64,000 nt of DNA, taken from contig NZ_AP018441.1 of NCBI RefSeq assembly GCF_009937975.1, positions 3,658,001 through 3,722,000 on the forward strand, given 5' to 3'. Positions within the stretch are counted from its first letter, which is position 1. Each line of letters opens with the position of its first letter. A program made the translations under genes and the position numbers. Shown here in pieces: positions 1 through 10,864 of the stretch. Under the pieces are notes generated by a model. The model made no database searches. It was not told where the DNA came from and worked only from the letters and a program-made list of their open reading frames with translations. Origin of the DNA: Undibacterium sp. YM2. Lineage in GTDB: Bacteria > Pseudomonadota > Gammaproteobacteria > Burkholderiales > Burkholderiaceae_D.

Positions 1-3000
1 CACCAGACATGACGGCGGGCACCGACAACGGTGTCTCTAATACCGACAATCTCACTTCCAGCACCACACCTGTGTTCACGGGTACAGCAGAGACTGGCAG
101 TATTGTGACGCTCTACGATACCGACGGCACAACTGTACTGGGTACTGCTACAGCAACGGGTGGTAGCTACTCAATTACCTCTTCAACATTAAGTGCAGGT
201 GGACATACCCTGACAGCCAAAGCCACAGATGCGGCTGGAAATGTGAGTGTCGCATCAACCGGACTGTCGTTCACCATCGACACGACGGCCCCCACAGTGA
301 ACTCTGTCAGTGTTCCAGCGAATGCCACTTACATCGTCGGACAAAACCTCGACTTTACGTTGAACTTAAGCGAAAACGTCACTGTCACTGGTTCGCCCAA
401 GCTTGACCTGACACTCGACACTGGCGGCACCGTTGCGGCAACTTACCTGAGTGGATCTGGTACCAATGCTCTGGTATTCCGCTACACCGTCGCTAATGGC
501 AATCTTGATACCAACGGTGTCAGCCTGGCCGCTAATATCGCCCTGAACGGTGGCACATTAAGAGATACTGCAGGTAACGACGCAACACTGACGCTCAACA
601 GCGTTGGCGCATTAAGCAATGTCCTGGTTGATGGCGTGGTACCTACCGTTTCCTCCATCAATCGCACAGGTGCAGCCATTACCAATGCCACCAGTGTCAG
701 CTACACGGTGACTTTTTCAGAAAGCGTCACAGGCGTCGATACCAGTGACTTTGTGCTTACCCCAACAGGCGGCGTTAATGGCAACATTACCAGCGTGACC
801 GGCAGTGGTACCACTTATACCGTCACCGTCAATGGCATTAGCGGTGATGGAACTTTGAGACTGGACCTTAAAAATGCAGGCACAGGCATTGCCGACGTAG
901 CAAGCAACGCCATTGCCACCGGTTATACCGGCGGCCAGGTGTATACCCTCGATAACACGGCGCCGACCACCACGATCGCAACTGCCGCCATGTCTGCCGA
1001 TACCGGCACGTCCAACACTGATTTCATTACTAAAACTGCCGCACAAACCATATCCGGCACCTTGAGTGCGAATATGGTGGCAAACGAATTTGTCGAAGTC
1101 TCTATCGATAACGGCAGCACCTGGACCAATGCCACAACAACCGTTGGACAGAATACCTGGTCTCTCAGTGGCGTTACCCTGACGGCTAGCTCCGCCCTGA
1201 AGGTGCGGGTGAGCGATGCGGCAGGAAATAGTGGTACGGCATTTAGCCAGGCTTATGTGCTAGATACCACGGCACCGACCACGACGATTGCCACAGCCAC
1301 CTTCTCGGCCGATACCGGCACGTCCAGCACTGATTTCATTACCAAAACTGCCGCACAAACCATATCCGGCACCTTGACTGCGAATATGGTCGCTGGAGAG
1401 ATCGTCGAAGTGTCGCTTGATAATGGCAGTACCTGGACCAGTGCCACAACAACCGTTGGATTGAATACCTGGTCTCTCGGTGGCGTTACCCTGACGGCTA
1501 GCTCTACCCTGCAGGTGCGGGTGAGCGATACGGCAGGCAATAGTAGCGCGACGCTTAGCCAGGCTTATGTGCTCGATACCACGGCACCGACCACCACGAT
1601 TGCAACTGCCACCTTCTCGGCCGATACCGGCACGTCCAACATCGATTTCATTACCAAAACTGCAGCACAAACCATATCAGGCACCTTGAGTGCGAATATG
1701 GTGGCAAACGAATTTGTCGAAGTCTCCATCGATAATGGCAGCACCTGGACCAATGCCACAACAACTGTTGGACAGGATACCTGGTCTCTCAGTGGCGTTA
1801 CCCTGACGGGAAGCTCCACCCTGAAGGTCCGGTTGAGCGATGCAGCAGGGAATAGTGGTACGGCATTTAGCCAGGCTTATGTGCTCGATACCACGGCACC
1901 GACCACCACGATTGCAACTGCTTCCTTCTCGGCCGATACCGGCACGTCCAGCACAGATTTCATTACTAAAACTGCCGCACAAACCATATCCGGTACCTTG
2001 AGTGCGAATATGGTCGCTGGAGAGATCGTCGAAGTGTCGCTTGATAATGGCAGCACCTGGACCAGTGCCACGACGACTGTTGGAATGAATACCTGGTCTC
2101 TCAGTGGCGTTACCCTGACGACTAGCTCCACCCTGAAGGTGCGGGTGAGCGATGTGGCAGGAAATAGTGGTACGGCATTTAGCCAAGCTTATGTGCTCGA
2201 TACCACGGCACCGACCACCACGATTGCAACTGCCACCTTCTCGACCGATACCGGCACGTCCGGCACTGATTTCATTACCAAAACTGCCGCGCAAACCATA
2301 TCCGGTACCTTGAGTGCGAATATGGTTACTGGAGACATCGTCGAAGTATCGCTTGATAACGGCAGTACCTGGACCAATGCCACGACGACTGTTGGACAGA
2401 GTACGTGGTCTCTCAGTGGCACTACCCTGTCCGCTAGCTCCACCCTGAAAGTGCGGGTGACAGACAATGCAGGCAATAGTGGCGTGACGTTCAGCCAAGC
2501 TTACGTACTCGACACCACAGCACCGGCAGCACCATCTACACCAGACATGACGGCAGCCACCGATACGGGGGTCTCCAATACGGATAACATCACCGCCAAC
2601 ACGACCCCCGCCTTTACTGGCACTGCAGAAGCCAACAGCACCGTCAATATGTACGATACAGATGGCGTCACTTTGCTTGGTACAAGCACAGCGAATGGTG
2701 CTGGCATCTGGGCCTTAACCAGTTCTGCACTGGCGGTCGGTTCACACACCGTTAAAGCCACAGCTACCGATGCTGCTGGCAATATCAGCGTCTTGAGCAC
2801 TGGCCTGACAATTACCATTGCAACACCGACCATTACCAGCGCCAGTTACGATGCCGCGACAGGCATCATGACGGTCAACGGCGCTGGTATGGTAGCTAAT
2901 GACACGATTGACGTCAGCAAATTGAGTCTCGTGGGTGAAAACGGAGGTTCTTATGCACTTACGACAGCCAATGTTACAGCGAGCAGCGCAACCGCCTTCT

Positions 3001-3551
3001 CCATTACCCTGAACGCGGCGGATAAACTGGCGATCAATGGCCTTCTCAACAAAAATGGCACACTGGCAGCGAGTGGTACCGTATTTAACCTGAGTGCTGC
3101 ACTGAATTGGGATAACACCAGCAGTTCGCTTGCAGACACGACAAATGCCATCACCGTCTCGAATGTAGCTGCCCCAACAATTACGTCTGCAACCTATGAC
3201 GTCACCACCCACATCCTGACCGTCACCGGCACAGGCCTCGTCAGCACCCTCGGTGCCACCAATGACATCACCGTCTCTGCCCTGACCATCAAAGGCGAAG
3301 GCGCAGCCACCCGTACGCTGTCGACCACCGGCAATGTCGAAGTCACCTCCGCCACCAGCTTTGCCGTGACCCTCGCCGGTGCCGACCAGGCCGCTGTCGA
3401 AGCCCTGTTCAACAAGAACGGCACGACCTCCACGGGGGTACCACCTACAACCTGGCCGCAGCAGACGACTGGGACAGCGTCATTACCGGTGGCAATATTG
3501 CTGTCACCACTGCCCCGATTACCGTCTCCAATGTCGCCGTCCCGACCGTGA
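1..3551 (+). CDS. Giant Ig-like repeat secreted protein, N-terminal part (5' partial, frameshifted)
   Basis: The frame is open at the left edge, so the true start is outside the window. The product is a string of extracellular beta-sandwich modules. In order they are: an Ig-like module starting [10 protein letters not shown]; two further Ig-like modules (to about nt 958); five near-identical 104-residue modules (nt 959-2518); a second copy of the first module type (about nt 2530-2820); and modules beginning PTITSA(S/T)YD. I see no cysteine, as is usual for such exported repeat proteins. After NKNGTTSTG the frame breaks in a run of five G at 3434-3438. The remaining codons to 3551 are out of register. 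Adding one G restores [12 protein letters not shown], which runs straight into the next entry, so the two are one gene. A role as surface adhesin or biofilm protein is inference from the architecture. Confidence 0.85.
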   Translation, partial: PDMTAGTDNGVSNTDNLTSSTTPVFTGTAETGSIVTLYDTDGTTVLGTATATGGSYSITSSTLSAGGHTLTAKATDAAGNVSVASTGLSFTIDTTAPTVNSVSVPANATYIVGQNLDFTLNLSENVTVTGSPKLDLTLDTGGTVAATYLSGSGTNALVFRYTVANGNLDTNGVSLAANIALNGGTLRDTAGNDATLTLNSVGALSNVLVDGVVPTVSSINRTGAAITNATSVSYTVTFSESVTGVDTSDFVLTPTGGVNGNITSVTGSGTTYTVTVNGISGDGTLRLDLKNAGTGIADVASNAIATGYTGGQVYTLDNTAPTTTIATAAMSADTGTSNTDFITKTAAQTISGTLSANMVANEFVEVSIDNGSTWTNATTTVGQNTWSLSGVTLTASSALKVRVSDAAGNSGTAFSQAYVLDTTAPTTTIATATFSADTGTSSTDFITKTAAQTISGTLTANMVAGEIVEVSLDNGSTWTSATTTVGLNTWSLGGVTLTASSTLQVRVSDTAGNSSATLSQAYVLDTTAPTTTIATATFSADTGTSNIDFITKTAAQTISGTLSANMVANEFVEVSIDNGSTWTNATTTVGQDTWSLSGVTLTGSSTLKVRLSDAAGNSGTAFSQAYVLDTTAPTTTIATASFSADTGTSSTDFITKTAAQTISGTLSANMVAGEIVEVSLDNGSTWTSATTTVGMNTWSLSGVTLTTSSTLKVRVSDVAGNSGTAFSQAYVLDTTAPTTTIATATFSTDTGTSGTDFITKTAAQTISGTLSANMVTGDIVEVSLDNGSTWTNATTTVGQSTWSLSGTTLSASSTLKVRVTDNAGNSGVTFSQAYVLDTTAPAAPSTPDMTAATDTGVSNTDNITANTTPAFTGTAEANSTVNMYDTDGVTLLGTSTANGAGIWALTSSALAVGSHTVKATATDAAGNISVLSTGLTITIATPTITSASYDAATGIMTVNGAGMVANDTIDVSKLSLVGENGGSYALTTANVTASSATAFSITLNAADKLAINGLLNKNGTLAASGTVFNLSAALNWDNTSSSLADTTNAITVSNVAAPTITSATYDVTTHILTVTGTGLVSTLGATNDITVSALTIKGEGAATRTLSTTGNVEVTSATSFAVTLAGADQAAVEALFNKNGTTSTGVPPTTWPQQTTGTASLPVAILLSPLPRLPSPMSPSRP
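959..2518 (+). repeat. Five in-frame tandem repeats of 312 bp
   Basis: The sequence around ACGGCACCGACCACGACGA recurs at 959, 1271, 1583, 1895 and 2207, with a diverged end at 2519. The spacing is exactly 312 bp (104 codons) each time. The copies differ by scattered substitutions only, and pairs of copies share the same variant patches (for example [12 protein letters not shown] versus [12 protein letters not shown]). That mosaic suggests recombination or gene conversion between copies. Confidence 0.95.
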
Positions 3552-6500
3552 CCTCGGCCACCTACAATGCCAACACCGGTGTACTGACCGTCACAGGTAC
3601 TGGCCTCACCGGTCTGACAGGCGCAAACAACGACATCGTCGCCAATAAATTCAGCCTGCAAGGCGAAGGCGGTGCCAGCTATACCCTCACCACCACCAGC
3701 AATGTCGAGATCACCTCCGCGACCTCGTTCACCCTGACCCTCAGTGCCGCAGACAGGCTGGGTGCCAACCTCATCATGAACAAGAATGGCACCAGCTCCA
3801 CCAGTGTCAATACCTATAACCTGATTGCCGCCGAAGACTGGAATGCCGGTGCTGATGCCGCCGTTGTGATTGCTGACCTGACCGGTAATGGCATTACTGT
3901 TACCAATGTGGTGGCACCAACGGTGACTTCCGCCACCTACAACGTCGCCACCGGCGTGCTGGTGGTCACAGGTAACAACTTCCTGAGCCTGACAGGTGCC
4001 AACAACGACATTACCGCCAACCGTATCCGTTTCCTGGGCCAGGGGGCCTTTAACTACACCCTGACCGATACCGCCAACGTCGACATCACCTCCAACACCA
4101 GCTTCACCATGACCATGAGTGCCAACGACAAGGCGGCCCTGGCATTGCGCTTGAACAAGGATGGCAACTCGTCCACCGACAGCACCACCTACAACATTGG
4201 CATGCTGGAAGACTGGAATACTGGTGCCGCTACGGCTGTCGTCATCGCTGACCTGTTTGGCAATTTCATTACCGTCACCGGCAATAACGTTGCTCCCGTC
4301 ATCGGTGGTGTGGTCGCAGGCCAGACCGTGACTGAAACCACCACGGTTTCTCCGTTCACCGGTGTCACCATCACTGACCCTGACGTGGGTGCATCTGAAA
4401 CCATCATCATCAGCCTGGATGTTGCCGCCAAAGGTGCCTTCACCGCCGCTTCACTGGCAGCGACTGGCTTCTCGACTGCCGATGGCGGCCTGACCTATAC
4501 CCATGCAGCCGGTACCCCGGCAGCCGTGCAGGCGGCCATCCGTGGCCTGGTGTTCCAGCCGGCTGCTGGCCGTGTCCCTGTGGGCAGCACAGAAACCACG
4601 ACCTTTACCATCAGTGCCAATGACGGTATTGCTTCTGCGGTATTGAATAACACGACGACAGTGATTGCGACCGGCATCAATGCGGCACCGACCAATATCA
4701 CCTTGTCGAATGCGGCACTCCAGCAGGGTTCTGCTGACAATACCAGTGTGGGTACTTTGACAGCGATTGACCCGAATCCGGGTGATACCGCCAGTTTTAC
4801 CCTGGTAACTGGTAATGGGACGAATGACAAGGACAACAGTAAATTCACCATCTCGGGTAATACCCTGGTGGCGAAGAACCCTGTGGGCATGACACCGGGC
4901 AATTACAGTATCTTTGTGAGAGCCACGGATGCCATGGGTTCTGCCTATGAAAAGAACTTCATCATCGCCGTTGGTGACAATGTCGCTCCAACCGCGACCG
5001 GTATTACCCGCATCCAATCTGAGAACACCAGCCTGGGCACGATAGACTACAAGGTCACGTTCAGTGAAGCGGTGACGGGCGTGAATGCGGCAGCCTTTGC
5101 ACTGGCGACGACGGGGACAGTGGCAGGAACCATCAGCAGTGTCACGCAGCTTGATCCTTCTACCTACAGCGTCAGGATCACGGGATTGACCGGTGATGGG
5201 ACACTGGGCCTGAATCTGAAGAATGCCGGTACTGGCATTGTGGATACGTCCAGCCTGGCCCTGAATGGCGGCTTTACCGGGCAGTTGTATCAGGTCGATC
5301 ATACGGCGCCGACGACCACCGTTGTGAACCTGAAGTTCTCTAATGATGACGGTATCAGTGGTACCGACTTCATCACGACAGCGACTCAACAGACCATCAG
5401 CGGTACACTCAGTGCCAGCTTGCTCGCCGGTGAAACCATCCAGGTCTCGCTCGACAATGGCACGAACTGGATCAATGCGACAGCAACAGTAGGTAGTAAT
5501 AGCTGGGCCCTGCAAAACCAGACTGTCAGCGGTAATAACACCCTGAAGGTCAGGGTAAGTGATCTGGCTGGTAATAGCGGAGCGGTACTGCAACAGGCTT
5601 ATTCCATCCTTGCCTATGACAACAATACCGGAACCAATCCTTCTGACAATACCAATCCTGTCATTGATCCGGATGCCGATGGTGACGGCATCCTGCAAAC
5701 CATAGAAGCAGGAGTACCCAACTGGATAGGTAGTGGCAAGGGGGATGGTAACGGCGATGGCAAAGCTGATCAGGCGCAGAAAGAAGTCGCCTCCTTGCCA
5801 TGGAATAATGGTGGCCTGGTCAATACGCACTATGCGACTTTGAGTATTGATTCTTCACTGGCCTTGTCTCATACGACGACGTCAGCCAGCCCGCTCAATT
5901 TACCCAGTGACCTGCAATTACAGTATGGCTTGATCAACAGCCAAATTAATGGCGTGGGTACAGGTAAAGAAATCAATTTGTCGGTTTATACCGATAAGCT
6001 GGGTTCAGTAAATGGTTACTGGGTACAGGACAAGGCGGGTAACTGGACAAATATTGCCAGCGCGATCACAGAGGTGAATGGCAAACTGAAGGTGGACTTC
6101 AAGATCACCGATGGTGGCATATTTGATGCGGACGGCAAGGTGGATGGCAAGATCAGTTTCAGCGGTGGTCTGGGATACAGGAACAGTTCCCTGCCCGGCG
6201 ACAAGGATGGTGATGGTATCCCGGATGCGATAGAAGCGAAGGTCGGCACCAAACTTGATGTCAAAGACAATGATGTCTTGCACCGCTCTGACCTGTTTGC
6301 CATGCAGCTGTATCGTGACGTGCTGTTCCGTGAAGCGGATACCGCAGGCGTGCAGTACTGGCAGGGTCAGATCGACAGTGGCAAGATGAGCCGGGCGCAG
6401 GTGGCGGCGTCGTTCATGGAGTCAGCTGAATTCCAGAGTGGGATAGGCGGGATTACGCGTCTGTACTTTGGTGCCTTTGACCGCTTGCCTGACCGTGAGG

Positions 6501-6928
6501 GTCTGGCTTACTGGATGCAGGCGCAAAAGGATGGCATGAATCTGAGTAAAATCAGTGCTTCGTTTGTGTCGAGTGCAGAATTCCAGAAGACTTACGGGGC
6601 GCTGGATAATACGGCCTTTGTGGACCGGGTCTATCAGAATGTCTTGCATCGCAGTTCAGACGCCGCAGGCAAGGCTTACTGGCTGGGGCAACTGGGCAAT
6701 GGCTTGAGCCGTGGCGATATGCTGGCGGGTTTTACGGAATCGACGGAGTTCAAGGCGAATTCGCAATCCAAAGTATCGCTGACGCTGGATTACATTGGTC
6801 TCTTGGGGCATGCGCCGGATCAGGCAACGTTTGATGCTTTGCTGGCACAATCTGGCACGGATGTGGTCACGCTGATCGGGCAGTTTATTAATTCGCCTGA
6901 GTATCTGGCGAGGTTTATGCCGGTTTGA
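3440..6928 (+). CDS. Giant Ig-like repeat secreted protein, C-terminal part with DUF4214 modules
   Basis: This is the continuation of the preceding gene after the frameshift. The open frame reaches back to 3440, although the first ATG in it is at 3548. It holds two to three more PTVTSATYN modules, an Ig-like module after [10 protein letters not shown], a cadherin-like module ([11 protein letters not shown]), and another Ig module. It also holds a diverged sixth copy of the 104-residue repeat (about nt 5308-5600), a segment resembling the choice-of-anchor U domain ([11 protein letters not shown]), and a calcium-binding-type [12 protein letters not shown] stretch. The C-terminus has three clear DUF4214 modules ([18 protein letters not shown] and relatives, nt about 6290-6750) and a degenerate fourth. 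DUF4214 commonly ends large exported or S-layer-like proteins. The stop lies 12 bp from the convergent regulator gene, with no terminator visible between them. Confidence 0.85.
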   Translation, partial: TTYNLAAADDWDSVITGGNIAVTTAPITVSNVAVPTVTSATYNANTGVLTVTGTGLTGLTGANNDIVANKFSLQGEGGASYTLTTTSNVEITSATSFTLTLSAADRLGANLIMNKNGTSSTSVNTYNLIAAEDWNAGADAAVVIADLTGNGITVTNVVAPTVTSATYNVATGVLVVTGNNFLSLTGANNDITANRIRFLGQGAFNYTLTDTANVDITSNTSFTMTMSANDKAALALRLNKDGNSSTDSTTYNIGMLEDWNTGAATAVVIADLFGNFITVTGNNVAPVIGGVVAGQTVTETTTVSPFTGVTITDPDVGASETIIISLDVAAKGAFTAASLAATGFSTADGGLTYTHAAGTPAAVQAAIRGLVFQPAAGRVPVGSTETTTFTISANDGIASAVLNNTTTVIATGINAAPTNITLSNAALQQGSADNTSVGTLTAIDPNPGDTASFTLVTGNGTNDKDNSKFTISGNTLVAKNPVGMTPGNYSIFVRATDAMGSAYEKNFIIAVGDNVAPTATGITRIQSENTSLGTIDYKVTFSEAVTGVNAAAFALATTGTVAGTISSVTQLDPSTYSVRITGLTGDGTLGLNLKNAGTGIVDTSSLALNGGFTGQLYQVDHTAPTTTVVNLKFSNDDGISGTDFITTATQQTISGTLSASLLAGETIQVSLDNGTNWINATATVGSNSWALQNQTVSGNNTLKVRVSDLAGNSGAVLQQAYSILAYDNNTGTNPSDNTNPVIDPDADGDGILQTIEAGVPNWIGSGKGDGNGDGKADQAQKEVASLPWNNGGLVNTHYATLSIDSSLALSHTTTSASPLNLPSDLQLQYGLINSQINGVGTGKEINLSVYTDKLGSVNGYWVQDKAGNWTNIASAITEVNGKLKVDFKITDGGIFDADGKVDGKISFSGGLGYRNSSLPGDKDGDGIPDAIEAKVGTKLDVKDNDVLHRSDLFAMQLYRDVLFREADTAGVQYWQGQIDSGKMSRAQVAASFMESAEFQSGIGGITRLYFGAFDRLPDREGLAYWMQAQKDGMNLSKISASFVSSAEFQKTYGALDNTAFVDRVYQNVLHRSSDAAGKAYWLGQLGNGLSRGDMLAGFTESTEFKANSQSKVSLTLDYIGLLGHAPDQATFDALLAQSGTDVVTLIGQFINSPEYLARFMPV

Positions 6929-6940
6929 GTTGTTGATGGG

Positions 6941-9900
6941 CTACTGCGGCAAAGCATGCTTTTGCTGCAGTAGCTGGCAATCTGCCATTGCCTGCCTGAT
7001 TGCATCAAACAATCCTACAGCTCCTTGTGCTGTTGCCATCTGCAAAGCCTGCTCCAGTGTTTCACTGGCAAGACCGATATCTCCCTCTTGCATAAAGCAC
7101 AAACTACTCAAACGCAGCAAGTCTGCATGACAGTAATAGTCTTCGTACTTGTCAATTTCGCTCAATGTCTTGTCAAGCAAAGACCTTGCCTCATCCCAGC
7201 ATTGCAGCCTGATCAGGGTATTGGCCAACACCCAACTTGCTGTTGTGGTACCTGCCCGGTAGGCACTGTGCAAATTTTCTGCTGCCTGCAGTGCAGGCAT
7301 GATGTCTTTGAGCTTGTTGCCATTGGCCTGAGCAGATAGATAAAACAGGCTATTCATGCTTTGCCACAATGGAAATCCAAATTGTGTACCAAGTTGCACA
7401 CCCTCTCCTGCCAGCTTGGCGACTTTGTCCATTTGACCTGCGGTCCAGCACATGGCCGTATTGAAGGTCAGCATAAAACATAAGGCATGGCTTTTTTTGC
7501 GCTCCCTGGCCAGCAAGGTACTTTCCGTCGCCAGTTCATGGGCGTCGCCATCCCCCAGAAACCACAGGTTCCAGCACAGGAAGGCGCGTATCAGTATTTC
7601 AAGATCTTCACCCCAGTAGCGCTGCCGCTCTTCCAGACTGAGTGTCTTGGCAATGGACAAACCCTCTCGTTGATAACGCAGTGCTTCTACAAACAGACCG
7701 CGCCAGAACAATGAATTGCCAAGCGCGAAGCAGGCCATCAGGCGCTTGGCTGGCGTATCCGCCAGCTCCTCCAGGCGTCGCGCTATACCCAGTCCATCGC
7801 TTTTGCCCTGGGAACTTCCCCCCATGTATAAACCACTTAATGCACGGAACAATGACTCTGTTTCTTCATGATCAGGCGCTGGCAAGTTATTCAAGCTGTC
7901 ACAGACTGCCAGGAACTGCTGATGCCCCAACTGAGAGCCATACCCCTGGCACAACAGGGCGGCATTGCCCATAGACAAACGCAGGGAAATTTGCAAGTGA
8001 GCCAGCCCGGCCTGCGGTTGCAAGGCAATATCCAGCGCCTTGCCAAAATCATGCAGGGCATCCATGGCGAATTCACTCGCCAGTGCTTTCTGGCCACTGA
8101 TCGTCCACATGGCAGCAGCCTGCTGCCAGTCATGTGCCTCTTCAAAATGTCGGGCAATTTCTGCACTCGCTATGCCAGGCTCATTGAGCAAATGCTCTGC
8201 GACACGCAGGTGTGCAGACCTCCTTTGTTTTTCAGGAAAACTCTGGTACGCCGCGTCAGCAATCAAGGCATGTTGAAAGCGATAGTGCCCATGCTGTGCA
8301 CCTGCTTGTATCAGGCGATAGCTGATGGCCAACTGCAGGGGGCCGGCTACGTCTTCGTCTGGCAGCAGGCCCCTGAGTATGCGGGCATTGAAGTTGTTAC
8401 CAACGACGGCGGCCATTTGCAGAATATTTTTGTAAGGCCCTAGCTTGTCGAGTTCACTCTGCAACAATTCCTTGACTGGTATCAGGTGATGTTGTCCATC
8501 TTCTGTACGGCTGCGGGTAAGCCTTTCAATAAACAGGGGAATACCACCACAATCATGGGCGATGCGTGCCTGCTCACTGGCAGACAAAAGATGACGGCGG
8601 TCGCAGGCAGCGACCATTTGCTCTGCAGCAGATGCAGCCAGAGGGTTGAGTTCAATGACAACGGGCGAGGCACCCGCATGCTCCAGCGGGGCGTCGGGTC
8701 TGGTTGTTACCAGCAGCAATAGCTGTTGTTGCTCAAGACTGCCCGCATAACGGGCCAGGAATTCGCGGGTAGCAAAATCTGACCAGTGAAAATCATCGAT
8801 CAATACAAGACAAGTCTTTTGCCTGGATAATTGGTCAAATAACAAGCCCAGAGCCGCAAATATCTGATTCTTGCTGTCCGTCTCCACCAACATGTCCTGG
8901 TCGAACAAAGAAATGAGGGCATGCAGGGTTGCCTCTTCCGGCTCATAAGCGGGTAGCAATTCCTGCAAGCGCGCCCTTATTGCACCTGAATACTCAGCCA
9001 CTTTTAGTGATGACAGGGCAAATAACTCACTCAGTGCATGCCTCAGGGCTGCCAGTGACTGATGTTGGTACTCAAGCGTGCAATAAATACGAACGACATG
9101 GTTTTCGGGCGTATCGAGCTGGCGGCTCACTTCTGTAGCCAGCCTGGTCTTCCCAATCCCGGCATTGCCACGCAATATCAGCCATTGTGGTTGCGCCTGC
9201 TTTGCCAGTTGCCAGTGACTCCATATGGTCTGCAATTCTTCGTTGCGTCCGACAAGGGGGAACTCTTGCTGACCGCCAGTGCTCACAATTTGACTTGCCA
9301 GGCTGTACCTGGGGATACCATGTGCATAGTGGTTATTGGCAAATACTGCGATGGCATTATTGGCCAGCTTGCTCCTGATTTGCTCTGCCATGATACGGTC
9401 AAACACAACTTCACCCGCTGCAGCCGACCAGCACAGCTCTTGCGCCAGTCTTGGCAATGTCCCAAGAAAGCGCATTTCATCAAGCGTGCACTGTACATTG
9501 CCAGCACAGATACCTATGCGAAGATGTTGCCGCGCTTCATCTGCAAGCATGATTTCCTGTGCGGCGTAAATACTCCTCAGGGCAGCTTGCTCGGGTTCAG
9601 TGTGCATGCCAAAACTCGCATGAAAACCCTGACCAAATACCGGTTTGCAGGCTCCGCCCCACAGATTGATTTTCTCTTGTGCTGCGCCAAGTAACTGATC
9701 CATGCGCAAAATCGCGTCTGCCTCATCAGCCCCCGCATGCGGCGAGAGATCAAATTCTACATAGGCAAGGGTGAGCCAGCGGATTTCGGTAACAGCCTTG
9801 CTGATAACTGAAACCTGCTTTTCTCCTGTAACTCTCAGGTCAACGACTGTTGACATAGGGTCTTGCTGTAGCAATCTCCTGGTAGAAGCAGATGCACGTG

Positions 9901-10702
9901 TGCCAAAGGCAGCAAGTAAATTCTGTTCCAGCGTAGCCAACACAAAATTGGCACGTTTGAAGTCACCACAGGATAACAACAGGCGTATCAGCTTTGCCGC
10001 AGTATTCTCGTTTAAGCTGTCCTGTTCCCATAGCTGGTTGGCGACGGCCACCGCAGAGGCAATTCGTCCGGTCTTTTCCTGCTCGCGGCAAAGTCTTGCA
10101 GCCAGATCACGCCAGCGTTCCCGCAGTTGCTTGCGCACCAGGTGTATCCAGGCCTGTAAATCAGTACCGACATTGAGCTCCATGCGTTCAAGAAAATCAT
10201 GGTTGAGCTGGCTTAATCGTGGCTCAAAACTATTTGCCAGCCATGCACAAAACACTTTGTCCGTCTCATCGGCCCGCCAGTCATTGAGCAAAAAGGCAAT
10301 ATCCACGTGCACTCGCGCATCAAAAAAACAGGCAATGCTGTCGCGCCTGCTTTGTATCACATCTACCCCAACAGAGGTATTAATGACTTTGCTGAGATTA
10401 TTGAGCACCTGCCGCAGGTTCGTCAGTGCAGCGGCACCGGGCAGGTCAGGCCACAACAACTCTGCCAGTTGTTCCCTGGATATCCAGCGCCCATTTGCCA
10501 TTACCAGATAGGCCAACAGGTAAATGGCCTTGCGGTATTTGAGCCTGCCCGCAATGTCCTGTCCGTCCAGCTTTAACTGGAAACTACCCAGCAAGGAAAT
10601 ATCAAGCTGAGAGACTGATGGATCTGGCAAAGCTGAGGTGTGCATATTCAATAAAGATAGATACTTTTCGCTGATGGACCTGGTGTCAGATGGCAAGTGC
10701 AT
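6941..10702 (-). CDS. SARP-like transcriptional regulator with AAA/STAND ATPase and TPR region
   Basis: A 1253-residue multidomain regulator. Residues about 30-140 are a winged-helix DNA-binding domain of the SARP/OmpR type (LLGSFQLKLDGQ, then SREQLAELLWPD). Residues about 145-285 resemble a bacterial transcriptional activation domain. Residues about 305-470 look like a class III nucleotide-cyclase fold without obvious catalytic metal residues (GFHASFGM, LRIGICAGNV). From about 478 an ATPase begins with FPLVGRNEEL, Walker A GNAGIGKT near 510 and Walker B LVLIDDFHWSD near 630. The last third is helical, TPR-like. Such proteins sense a ligand or partner through the TPR region and switch by ATP. 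The target is unknown. An internal ATG at residue 20 is an alternative start, and neither start has a clear ribosome-binding site. Confidence 0.8.
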   Translation of the reverse strand: MHLPSDTRSISEKYLSLLNMHTSALPDPSVSQLDISLLGSFQLKLDGQDIAGRLKYRKAIYLLAYLVMANGRWISREQLAELLWPDLPGAAALTNLRQVLNNLSKVINTSVGVDVIQSRRDSIACFFDARVHVDIAFLLNDWRADETDKVFCAWLANSFEPRLSQLNHDFLERMELNVGTDLQAWIHLVRKQLRERWRDLAARLCREQEKTGRIASAVAVANQLWEQDSLNENTAAKLIRLLLSCGDFKRANFVLATLEQNLLAAFGTRASASTRRLLQQDPMSTVVDLRVTGEKQVSVISKAVTEIRWLTLAYVEFDLSPHAGADEADAILRMDQLLGAAQEKINLWGGACKPVFGQGFHASFGMHTEPEQAALRSIYAAQEIMLADEARQHLRIGICAGNVQCTLDEMRFLGTLPRLAQELCWSAAAGEVVFDRIMAEQIRSKLANNAIAVFANNHYAHGIPRYSLASQIVSTGGQQEFPLVGRNEELQTIWSHWQLAKQAQPQWLILRGNAGIGKTRLATEVSRQLDTPENHVVRIYCTLEYQHQSLAALRHALSELFALSSLKVAEYSGAIRARLQELLPAYEPEEATLHALISLFDQDMLVETDSKNQIFAALGLLFDQLSRQKTCLVLIDDFHWSDFATREFLARYAGSLEQQQLLLLVTTRPDAPLEHAGASPVVIELNPLAASAAEQMVAACDRRHLLSASEQARIAHDCGGIPLFIERLTRSRTEDGQHHLIPVKELLQSELDKLGPYKNILQMAAVVGNNFNARILRGLLPDEDVAGPLQLAISYRLIQAGAQHGHYRFQHALIADAAYQSFPEKQRRSAHLRVAEHLLNEPGIASAEIARHFEEAHDWQQAAAMWTISGQKALASEFAMDALHDFGKALDIALQPQAGLAHLQISLRLSMGNAALLCQGYGSQLGHQQFLAVCDSLNNLPAPDHEETESLFRALSGLYMGGSSQGKSDGLGIARRLEELADTPAKRLMACFALGNSLFWRGLFVEALRYQREGLSIAKTLSLEERQRYWGEDLEILIRAFLCWNLWFLGDGDAHELATESTLLARERKKSHALCFMLTFNTAMCWTAGQMDKVAKLAGEGVQLGTQFGFPLWQSMNSLFYLSAQANGNKLKDIMPALQAAENLHSAYRAGTTTASWVLANTLIRLQCWDEARSLLDKTLSEIDKYEDYYCHADLLRLSSLCFMQEGDIGLASETLEQALQMATAQGAVGLFDAIRQAMADCQLLQQKHALPQ

Positions 10703-10811
10703 GGATAATCAACACGAGCTTACTGTAGCTGGATAGCAATATTATAACCGGGTCACCCATGCCTCCCTTTGAAACTGCACAAGTGAATGCTGGCTTGAAG
10801 TCAGCGCAAAT

Positions 10812-10845
10812 AAAAAAGCCTTCCCTGACAATCAAGGGAAGGCTT
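10812..10845 (-). terminator. Rho-independent terminator of ppc
   Basis: Read on the minus strand, the arms AAGCCTTCCCT and AGGGAAGGCTT flank a short loop and are followed by a run of T. It lies about 20 bp after the ppc stop. Confidence 0.85.
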
Positions 10846-10864
10846 CAACATAAGGGTGAAAGAA

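Noticed and set aside
959..2518. Regularly spaced repeats considered as a CRISPR array
   Set aside because: The unit is 312 bp, has no unique spacers, and stays in one protein frame.
4451..5830. Minus-strand frame of 459 codons inside the repeat protein gene
   Set aside because: It is antisense to clear Ig-like coding sequence, is rich in Arg, Cys and His with no motif, and arises from codon bias of the real gene.
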